From Microbispora amethystogenes (GTDB lineage: Bacteria > Actinomycetota > Actinomycetes > Streptosporangiales > Streptosporangiaceae): DNA of 64,000 bases. Below, piece after piece: positions 24,743-32,800 of this stretch (its first letter is position 1; each line of letters begins with the position of its first letter). The notes beneath the pieces are model-generated. The model was not told the DNA's origin, ran no database searches, and worked only from the letters and a program-made list of their open reading frames with translations. Position numbers and translations under genes: made by a program. The DNA lies in assembly GCF_016863015.1 (NCBI RefSeq), contig NZ_BOOB01000009.1:62001-126000 (forward strand). The letters run 5' to 3'.

Positions 24743-25771
24743 ATGACTGCGAACCCCGGCCTGCGACCCATCGACCCCCAGCTCAGGGAGGTCATCGGGG
24801 GAGCGGTCGACCAGCGTGGCATCGCGGCCAAGGTGGCGGCGGAGGCGGCCGCGCGCGGGGTGACGGACGTGTTCTTCGTCGGCTGCGGCGGCTCCTGGGC
24901 CTCCTCGGTGCCGGCGCACGCCTCGCTGTCCGCCTCGGCGGCGGGCCTGGCCAGCCACAACGTCAACGCCGCGGAGTTCCTGGCCGCGCCGCCGCCCCGG
25001 CTGTCGGAGCGCGCGCTGGTCGTGGCCTCGTCCCACTCGGGCGCGACCCCGGAGACGGTGGCCGCCGCGCGCCTGGCCAGGGAGGCGGGCGCGTACGTCG
25101 TGTCGGTGGCGACCGACGCCGACAACCCCCTCGGCGAGCTGGGCGACGCCGCCTTCACCTACCACAGCGAGAAGACGATCACGGCGGCCAAGCACGTCCT
25201 GCTCGGCCAGCTCGTCCAGGAACTGCTCCGGGCCGGTGGCGCGGACTTGGACTACGACACGCTGACCCGCGGCTACGAGGCCCTGCCGGACGCGCTCGCC
25301 GACGCCACCGAGGCGCACGAGGAGGTCTCCGCGACGATCGCGCGGGAGACCGCGGACGCCGACCTGACCTTCGTGGTCGGCGGCGGCAACGCGTACGGCG
25401 TCGCCTTCCTGCTCTCGGTCTGCTACCTGATGGAGATGCAGTGGAAGAAGTCGGTGTGCGTGGCGTCCGGCGACTTCTTCCACGGCGCGTTCGAGATGGT
25501 GGTCGGCGACGCGCCGCTGATCCTGCTGCGGAGTGAGGACGGCACGCGGGCGATGGCCGACCGGGTCGCCGCGTTCGCCCCCAAGGCGACCTCCCGGCTG
25601 TACACACTCGACTCGGCCGCCCTCGAACTGCCGGGCGTGCCCGCGGCGGCCCGGGCGGAGCTGTCGGCCCCGGTGCTGGCCAACCTCGCCACCCGCCTGG
25701 CCGACCACTTCGAGTCCGTCACCGGCCACTCGCTCGACGAGCGGCGCTACATGCACAAGATGGCGTACTGA
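24743..25771 (+). CDS. SIS-domain sugar-phosphate isomerase/deglycase (FrlB/GlmS-like)
   Basis: 342 aa with two SIS domains. SIS1 shows DVFFVGCGGSWASS and the phosphate-binding VVASSHSGATPETV; SIS2 shows TFVVGGGNAYGVAF and SVCVASGDFFHGAFEMV. There is no glutaminase domain. The order matches the FrlB-type fructosamine-6-phosphate deglycases and related amino-sugar isomerases. No transporter or kinase gene is adjacent, so the exact sugar is open. It is followed 48 bp later by a LacI gene, and two operators precede it. Confidence 0.85.
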   Translation: MTANPGLRPIDPQLREVIGGAVDQRGIAAKVAAEAAARGVTDVFFVGCGGSWASSVPAHASLSASAAGLASHNVNAAEFLAAPPPRLSERALVVASSHSGATPETVAAARLAREAGAYVVSVATDADNPLGELGDAAFTYHSEKTITAAKHVLLGQLVQELLRAGGADLDYDTLTRGYEALPDALADATEAHEEVSATIARETADADLTFVVGGGNAYGVAFLLSVCYLMEMQWKKSVCVASGDFFHGAFEMVVGDAPLILLRSEDGTRAMADRVAAFAPKATSRLYTLDSAALELPGVPAAARAELSAPVLANLATRLADHFESVTGHSLDERRYMHKMAY

Positions 25772-25819
25772 CATGCGCCTCTGCGCGCGCGGTGACCGGT
25801 GGCGAGAGAGGGAGGATCG

Positions 25820-26938
25820 GTGACCCCATCCGGCAGGCCACGCCGGGCGACGCTCCCGGACGTGGCGGCGCTGGCCGGCGTCTCCACGGCCGCCGCCGGG
25901 CGCGCGCTGGGAGGGTACGGAAGCGTCAGCGAGGACGTGCGGCGGCGGGTGGCGGAGGCGGCGCGGCAGCTCGACTACCGCGCCAACCGCCTCGCCGCCA
26001 GCGTCCGCACCGGCCGGACCGACACCATCGGGGTCGTGTGCGCCGACATCGAGAGCCCCTTCTTCGCCCGCGCGCTGCGGGGGATCTCCGACGTCGCGCG
26101 CGAGAAGGGCTTCAGCACCCTCGTCACCAACAGCGACGAGGACCTCGCCAGCGAGCGTGAGGCGGTCCAGCTGCTCCTGCACAAGCAGGTGGACGGGATC
26201 ATCTGCGCGCCCGCCGACGTCACGCGGGTCGACCATCTGGCCCGGGCGCAGAGCGACGGCACACCCGTCGTCCTGTTCGACCGCGTGAGCGACCGCCTGG
26301 AGGCCGACGCCGTCGTCGTGGACGGCATGAAGGCCGCCTACCAGGCCGTACGGCGCCTGCTCGACCTCGGTCACCGGCGCGTCGCGATCGTCACGGAGCT
26401 GCGCCAGCCGCGGGAGCAGGACTGGGCGCGGCTGCTCGACCCGGAGATCGCGGCGTCGCCGGGCGAGCTCAGCCCGAGCGAGGCCCGGCTCCTCGGCTAT
26501 CTCCGGGCCCACTGGGACGCCGGGGTGCCGGTGCGCCGCGAACTGGTGCGGCGCACCGGCACCTACGCCGCCGACGCGGCCTACCAGCAGACGCGGCGGG
26601 TCCTCGCGCTCAAGAACCCGCCGACGGCGATCTTCACCGTGGACAACCTGATGACGGTCGGCGCCTACCGCGCGATCCGCGAGCTGGGCATCGCCGTGCC
26701 CGACCGGCTCTCGGTGGTGGCGTTCGACGACCTGGACTGGACCGTGCTGGTCTCCCCGGCGCTGACCGTCATCGCGCAGCCCGTCTACGAGATGGGCGCG
26801 GAGGCCGCCCGGCGGTTGATCCGGCGCCTGCGTGACCCGCAGCCGGAGCCGCCCGCCACTCTGTTCATGGACGTCGCCCTGATCGAGCGGGAGTCCGTAG
26901 CCCCGGTCGGCGGACAGACCCCCGCGACGCCGCGGTGA
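25820..26938 (+). CDS. LacI-family transcriptional repressor
   Basis: 372 aa. The helix-turn-helix and hinge (TLPDVAALAGVSTAAAGRALGGYGSVSEDVRRRVAEAARQLDYRAN) are followed by a periplasmic-binding-protein-like effector domain (TDTIGVVCADIESPFFARALRGI ... AVPDRLSVVAFDDLDW). The hinge helix has AASVRTGRT. GTG 25820 has GGGAGG 5 nt upstream (25810-25815). It probably binds the GAGAAC-GTTCTC sites before the SIS gene and is co-transcribed with that gene. Confidence 0.92.
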   Translation: MTPSGRPRRATLPDVAALAGVSTAAAGRALGGYGSVSEDVRRRVAEAARQLDYRANRLAASVRTGRTDTIGVVCADIESPFFARALRGISDVAREKGFSTLVTNSDEDLASEREAVQLLLHKQVDGIICAPADVTRVDHLARAQSDGTPVVLFDRVSDRLEADAVVVDGMKAAYQAVRRLLDLGHRRVAIVTELRQPREQDWARLLDPEIAASPGELSPSEARLLGYLRAHWDAGVPVRRELVRRTGTYAADAAYQQTRRVLALKNPPTAIFTVDNLMTVGAYRAIRELGIAVPDRLSVVAFDDLDWTVLVSPALTVIAQPVYEMGAEAARRLIRRLRDPQPEPPATLFMDVALIERESVAPVGGQTPATPR

Positions 26939-26983
26939 CGGACGTCCGGTCCGGAGCCGCCACGGGCTGCGATCGGCCCGCCG

Positions 26984-27943
26984 TCACCCAGTAGGGCTGG
27001 GGGACGGCCGGGGGCCGCCGGCGCAGCCCGGCCGCAGGGGAGCGGGGTGCTCGGCCCAGCGCAGCTCGCAGCCCACCGTGACGACCGGATACCAGCGGCG
27101 CAGCGCCCCACCGGGCTCCAGCGCGCCGGCCAGCGCCTCCAGCATCGCGACGTACGACGGCCAGCCCATCGGGCCGTCGTACGCCAGCCTCTCCCGCCGC
27201 GAGGCCTCACCCACGCGGCCCGTACGCGGCTCGACGAACAGGTTCCGGCCGCGGCTGTCGCTGCCGACGGCCAGGAGGCTGCCGTGCCATTTTCCGTGCT
27301 CGGGGTCGGCGCCCTCCCGATCCCCCCACAGCACTAGGGGGAGGCAGCGGCCGCTGTTGACCTGGTCGATGTCGTACAGGCCGAGCAGGCCGTACGACAT
27401 GGGGAGCTGGAAGCCCGACCCGAGGTTGCCGTCGGCGCCGTTGTGCCGCAGGTAAGAGGCGTACAGGTCGTCGGGCAGGCGGCGGCCTCGCGTGGCCTCC
27501 CAGCGGGCGAGGTCCTGCGGGCCGGTGCCGAACTCGAGCCGGCGCAGCGTGGCCGAGGCGTGCGCGCCCAGCCACCGCTCGATCCGGTCCCACGCCTGGT
27601 TCACCCGCGTGGCGACCGCCTGACCGGGCGCGCGCAGGGGGTACGTGGGCGGGTCGCCCGTGGAGACCTGTTGCTGTGCCTCACGCTCAAGCGCGGCCAG
27701 GTCGTGGTCGTCCTCCCACAGGACCGGCGGGCAGCCGATGGCCTTCGCCTCATCCGGGGTGAGCGCGTGTGCCTTGATCCTCGCTTCGAGCCCGGGGTCG
27801 CCGCAGGACAGCGACAGCAGGCCACCGTAGGAGACGAAGCACCTCACGGACCCACCGGCATCCGGCTCACCCACGGCTCCCGCGATCAGGAGCGCGACCG
27901 CGAGCGCCGGCCCCGCGACGCGTGTCCACCGGGATGCGATCAC
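26984..27943 (-). CDS. Exported SMI1/KNR4 (SUKH)-domain protein
   Basis: 319 aa. An N-terminal signal peptide (VAGPALAVALLIAGAVG) leads a Cys-containing segment (CFVSYGGLLSLSCGD). The second half is an SMI1/KNR4 fold: LEFGTGPQDLARWEATRGRRLPDDLYASYLRHNGADG, then LPMSYGLLGLYDIDQV and NLFVEPRTGRVGE. SUKH proteins are usually cytosolic immunity proteins against polymorphic toxins, so the export signal is unusual. No toxin gene is next to it. It is divergent from the DUF2332 gene. Confidence 0.75.
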   Translation of the reverse strand: MIASRWTRVAGPALAVALLIAGAVGEPDAGGSVRCFVSYGGLLSLSCGDPGLEARIKAHALTPDEAKAIGCPPVLWEDDHDLAALEREAQQQVSTGDPPTYPLRAPGQAVATRVNQAWDRIERWLGAHASATLRRLEFGTGPQDLARWEATRGRRLPDDLYASYLRHNGADGNLGSGFQLPMSYGLLGLYDIDQVNSGRCLPLVLWGDREGADPEHGKWHGSLLAVGSDSRGRNLFVEPRTGRVGEASRRERLAYDGPMGWPSYVAMLEALAGALEPGGALRRWYPVVTVGCELRWAEHPAPLRPGCAGGPRPSPSPTG

Positions 27944-28043
27944 CCGCGCACCTTATCGATCTTGCGCCCCGCCATACCGGGAAATTCGCATATATGTGCG
28001 GTCGGTCGTGCCACGCGGTGATCCGGGTTGATTTGATGAGGAC

Positions 28044-29027
28044 ATGGAGACGGCGGAGTGGTACCGGTTCTTCGCGGAGCGCGAGGCCAGGGGACACAGC
28101 CCGGTCTACGAGGCGCTGGGCCTCGCCGTCGCCGCCGACCCCGGGCTGCTCGAACTGATCGACGGCCTGCCGGAGCCGAAGCGGCAGCCCAACCTGCTGC
28201 TCGCCGCGGTGCGCTTCATCGGCGGGCCGTACGACGACTTCGGCCGCTTCCGCGCCTGGACCGTACGGCACTGGGACCGGGTGCGGGAGACCGTGCTCGC
28301 CCGGCGGACGCAGACCAACGAGACGGGCCGGTGCGCGAGCCTGCTGCCCGTGCTGGCGGCGCTGCCGCGGCCGCTGGCCCTGATCGAGGTGGGCGCGTCG
28401 GCGGGGCTGTGCCTCTACCCGGACCGCTACCGCTACCGGTACGACGACCCCGCCGGCCGTGGGCGGGAGATCGGACCGGCCGCGAGCCCGGTCCTGCTCA
28501 CCTGCCGGACGAACGGCAGGGTGCCGGTGCCGGACCACCCGCCGGAGATCGTGTGGCGGGCTGGGATCGACCTCGACCCCGTCGACGTACGCGACGACGA
28601 GGCCGTGCGCTGGCTGGAGTGCCTGGTCTGGCCGGGACAGGACGACCGGCTGGCGCGGCTGCGCGGGGCGGTGCGGATGGCGAGGGCCGACCCGCCGCGC
28701 CTGGTGCGCGGGGACGCCTCCGCCGCCCTGCCCGGCCTCGTCGCCGCCGCGCCCGCCGGGACGACGGTCGTCGTCTTCCACAGCGCGGTGATGCCGTACC
28801 TGGACGCCGGCGCGCGGAACCGGTTCGTGGCACTGGTCCGCGGCCTGCGGGCCCACGACATGCCGGTGCGGTGGATCTCCAACGAGGGCGCGCCCCGGCT
28901 GCCCTTGGTGCTCGCGGGGCTGACGACCGGCCTGCCGGAGGGCCGGCTGACGTTCCTGACCGCGCTCGACGGCCGCCCGCTCGCCATGACCGGCCCGCAC
29001 GGCGAGTGGCTGGACTGGCTCGCCTGA
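28044..29027 (+). CDS. DUF2332 family protein
   Basis: 327 aa, matching the DUF2332 pattern: EWYRFFAEREARGHSPVYEALG at the N-terminus, the Gly-rich ALIEVGASAGLCLYPDRY (a Rossmann/methyltransferase-like turn), and TTVVVFHSAVMPYL near the middle. The family is restricted mainly to actinobacteria and proteobacteria and has no proven function. A SAM-methyltransferase gene follows 36 bp downstream, so the two are probably co-transcribed. Confidence 0.85.
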   Translation: METAEWYRFFAEREARGHSPVYEALGLAVAADPGLLELIDGLPEPKRQPNLLLAAVRFIGGPYDDFGRFRAWTVRHWDRVRETVLARRTQTNETGRCASLLPVLAALPRPLALIEVGASAGLCLYPDRYRYRYDDPAGRGREIGPAASPVLLTCRTNGRVPVPDHPPEIVWRAGIDLDPVDVRDDEAVRWLECLVWPGQDDRLARLRGAVRMARADPPRLVRGDASAALPGLVAAAPAGTTVVVFHSAVMPYLDAGARNRFVALVRGLRAHDMPVRWISNEGAPRLPLVLAGLTTGLPEGRLTFLTALDGRPLAMTGPHGEWLDWLA

Positions 29028-29063
29028 CCGAGGGCCGGCACCGGGGATGCCGATACTGGGATC

Positions 29064-29804
29064 ATGACGCTTTACGACGAGATCGGCACGACGTACAGCG
29101 CGGTCCGCCGGCCGGACCCGAGGGTGGCGGCCCGGATCACCGCCGCGATCGGGGACGCCGCCACGGTCGTCAACGTGGGGGCGGGCGCGGGGTCGTACGA
29201 GCCGCCGTGGACCCTGCTCGCGGTCGAGCCGAGCGCGGTGATGATCGCGCAGCGGCCGCCGGGGGCGGCCCCCGTGGTGCGGGCCCGGGCCGAGGCCCTG
29301 CCCCTCGCCGACGGCGTGGCCGACGCCGCGATGGCGATCCTGACCGTGCACCACTGGTCGGACCTCGCGGCCGGGATCGCCGAGATGCGCCGGGTCGCGC
29401 GGCGCCGGGTGGTGATCCTCACCTGGGACCAGGAGGTCACCAGGGACTACTGGTTCCTCGCCGAATATCTGCCCGAGGGCGCGGCGCTGGACGAGGGCCG
29501 CGCCCCCTCGCTCGCCGATCTCGGCCGGATGCTCGGCGGCGCCAGGGTGGAGGCCGTGCCGATCCCGCACGACTGCGCCGACGGGTTCGGCGCCGCCTAC
29601 TGGCGCCGCCCGGAGGTCTATCTCGACCCCGTCGCCCAGTCGGGCATGTCCGTGATCACCCAGCTCGGCCCGGAGGTCGTACGGCCGGCCCTCGACCGGC
29701 TCGCGGCCGACCTGGAGTCGGGCCGCTGGCACGAGTTGCACCGCGACCTGCTCGGCCTGGAGGAGTACGACGCCGGCTACCGGCTGCTCGTCGCGGACCT
29801 GTGA
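29064..29804 (+). CDS. Class I SAM-dependent methyltransferase
   Basis: 246 aa. Short form of the class I fold with motif I TVVNVGAGAGSYEPP, acidic motif II LLAVEPS, and MAILTVHHWSDLAAGIAEMRRVARRRVVILTWD, the pattern of Methyltransf_11-type enzymes. The substrate is unknown. Its stop lies in a 12-bp tandem duplication (29795-29818). It converges on the NRPS gene, so it could tailor that product, but its co-direction with DUF2332 argues for an independent unit. Confidence 0.87.
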   Translation: MTLYDEIGTTYSAVRRPDPRVAARITAAIGDAATVVNVGAGAGSYEPPWTLLAVEPSAVMIAQRPPGAAPVVRARAEALPLADGVADAAMAILTVHHWSDLAAGIAEMRRVARRRVVILTWDQEVTRDYWFLAEYLPEGAALDEGRAPSLADLGRMLGGARVEAVPIPHDCADGFGAAYWRRPEVYLDPVAQSGMSVITQLGPEVVRPALDRLAADLESGRWHELHRDLLGLEEYDAGYRLLVADL

Positions 29805-29818
29805 GAGGACCTGTGAGC
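29795..29818. repeat. 12-bp tandem duplication over a stop codon
   Basis: GGACCTGTGAGA followed by GGACCTGTGAGC; the methyltransferase TGA (29802-29804) is in the first copy and the in-frame copy repeats it. Confidence 0.95.
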
Positions 29819-29867
29819 CGCCGGCCGCCGCGAGCCGCGGCGGCCGGCGAGCCACTTGTCCTACTCG

Positions 29868-32800
29868 TCAGGCCTTGACCTTGACCGCCTCGACCGCTTC
29901 GACGGCCTGCGGCGCCTCGCCGCGGCTGCGCAGCGTCTTCAGGCCGACCAGGTCGTCGGCCTCGGCGTCCGGGGTCTCCTCGTCGAACCGCGCCAGCGCC
30001 GGGTGACGAAGGGCGATCGTGATCGTGAGGGCGATGGCCAGCCCGCAGACCACGTACAGCAGGCCGATCCCGCGCCCCTCGCCGACTCCGAGGACCTTGC
30101 CGACCGAGCCGGCCAGCGCGCCGCCCGGCCGCATCAGCGGCTCGAAGACCAGCCCCACCAGCCAGGCCTGTACGGCCAGCCCGACCGGCTGGGTCGACAG
30201 CGCGAGCATCCGGTTGATCGAGATGACGCGGGCGTGGTAGCGCTGCGGCACCTTCGAGTGGATGATCGTCAGCCAGATGCTGTCGCTGATCGTCATCATC
30301 AGCGACATGCCGAACGCGCCGAGCGTGATCAGGATGAGCGACGGCCGCAGACCGGCGATGGCGCAGAAGATGCCGAGCACTCCGGCGGCCGCCAGCATGC
30401 CGAACATCCGGCGGTCGCGCGGGCCGCCCCACAGCGTGATGATCAGGCCGCCGCAGACCGCCCCGATGCCCGCGAGCACCGCGACCCGCCCGGTGTCGGC
30501 CAGCTCGCCGACCGACAGCACCAGCGGCGGGATCATGATGAACCCGGTGAACAGGAAGAAGTTCACGATGAACATCGTGAAGGCCATCGCCCGCAGGCCC
30601 CGCCGCCGGAGCAGGTAGCGGAAGCCGTTGCGGATCTCGGCGGAGACGGTCTCCCGGCGCCGCCAGGCCATCGTGGCGGGGAAGCGGACCAGCAGCGTCA
30701 CCGTGAACGCGACCGCGTAGCACACCACGTTGGCCGTGAGGATGCCCTCGATGCCGATCAGCGCCAGTACGGCGACGGAGAAGAGCGGCACCATCAGCTG
30801 GGCCACGGCGTTGCCGAGCTGGACGACCCCGCCGACGTGGTGCAGGTAGGCCTTGGGCGCCAGTTGCGGGCCGGCCGACTGCCAGGCCACCCGTTGCAGG
30901 GTCACCGACAGCGAGAGCAGCACCAGCAGGGCGTAGAGCAGCGGCATGTTCAGGGAGTCGGAGACCATCAGCGCGAGCAGCCCGGCCTGAACGCCGAGCG
31001 ACATCCCGTCGGCCACCAGCATCGCCCGTTTGCGGTCGTACCGGTCGACCAGCGCGCCGATCAGCGGCGCGAGGATCAGCCCCGGCACCAACCCGACGAT
31101 GGCGAACAGGCCGAACTGCACCAGCGAGCCGCTCTTCAGGTACGCCCAGATCGGCACGGCGAACTCGGTCATCACCGCGCCGATCATGGAGACGATCTGG
31201 CCCGTCGCCACCGTGAAGAACCGGCCGAGGCTGGGCTGCGGCCCGTCCGTGTCGGCCTTCCGGTCGGACGAGACGGCCTCCCGCCACCAGGTGGCAGTGT
31301 CGCCGGGCGCCGGGACGTGCCACTCCTCGGGACGGTCCACGGAGGTGTGCGCGGTGGTGACGATCGCGGCCAGCTCCTCGGTGCGGTACCGGAGGAAGTA
31401 GTGCCCGGCCTCGGCCATCACCACCAGCGCGGTGGTCTCGGAGACGCAGTGCCAGTCGCGGTAGCGCTCCTCGTAGAAGTCGGTCAGCGCGTCGCGGTCG
31501 CCCACGATGGAGATCACCGGGGCGCGCAGCTGCGGGCTCTGCTGCTCGACCAGCTCGCTGAAGTAGTCCTCACCGGCCCGCGCGTCCACCCGCATCGTGC
31601 TGATGATGTGGTCGACCTGCTCGGGGTCGAGGTCCTGCAGGTCGGCGCCCATCGCGCGCAGCCAGTTGGCGTGCGCGTTGGCGTTGTCCAGCGCCTTGCT
31701 GCGGAAGATCCGGCCGAGCAGGCCGTTCAGGCCCTTCGTGGGGGTGGCGAACGGGAAGCTGCCGCCCGTGTAGACGGCCTCGACGCGCCGGCCCGCCGCC
31801 TCCAGCCTCCGGGCGATCTCGGCGGTGAGCGCGCTGCCGACGCAGTGGCCGTAGAGCGCGACCGGGCCGCGCACGCGCTCGACGACCTCGTCGCAGACCC
31901 GCTGGGCGGCCTCGTGGAACGGGATCGTGCTCTCCTCGACCCCGAGCTCGTGGCCCGGCAGGGCGACCGAGAACAGCGAGTGCCCGGCCGGCAGCGCGTC
32001 GGCCAGCGGCTGGTAGACCATCGCGCTGGCCCCGCCGTACGGGATGCAGACCAGTGACAGCGTCGGCGTCTTCACCGGCCGGGTCAGCTCGACCAGCAGG
32101 CCGCGCGCGCCCTCGTCCGCGGCGCCCTCCGGGGCGCCGTTGGCCCTGTCGATCAGCGCGGCCAGGTCCCGTACGGTGCGGTTGGCGATCGCGTCGAGCA
32201 CGGTCACCTGGTAGCCGTCGGAGGGCAGCGCCTGGCGCAGCTTGGCGACCATGCGGATGAGCAGCAGCGAGTGGCCGCCCAGCGCGTTGAAGTCGCTGTC
32301 GATCGAGATCGCCTCGATGCCGAGGACCTCCCGCCAGACCCCGGCCACCACGATCTCGGTCTCGGTCTCCGGCTCCGCCAGGTCCTCGGTCGCCCGGACG
32401 ACCGGGTCGGGCAGCGCCTTGCGGTCCACCTTGCCGTTGGCGTTGAGCGGGATGCTCTCCAGCGGCACGAACATCGACGGGACCATGTACTCCGGCAGCC
32501 GCGCCGCGCAGTGCTCCGCCAAATCACGGGACGCCGGTTCCGCGGGCTCCCGAGCCTCGGGCACGTAGTAGGCGACGAGCCGCTTGTCCTCGGGCGTGAA
32601 CGCGTGCACGACGACGACCGCGTCGCGTACGCCCAGGTGGTCGAGCACCGCCGCCCTGACCTCGTCCAGCTCGATGCGGTAGCCGCGGATCTTGACCTGG
32701 TCGTCGAAGCGGCCGAGGAAGACCACGTTCCCGTCGCGGGCCCAGGCCACGCGGTCGCCGGTGCGGTACATCCGCCCGCCCGGCACGAACGGATCGGCCA

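Noticed and set aside
29856-32057. 733-aa plus-strand frame opposite the NRPS
   Set aside because: Composition is Arg/Gln/His-rich with no domain; it is the antisense shadow of the TE-MFS region, which has clear motifs.
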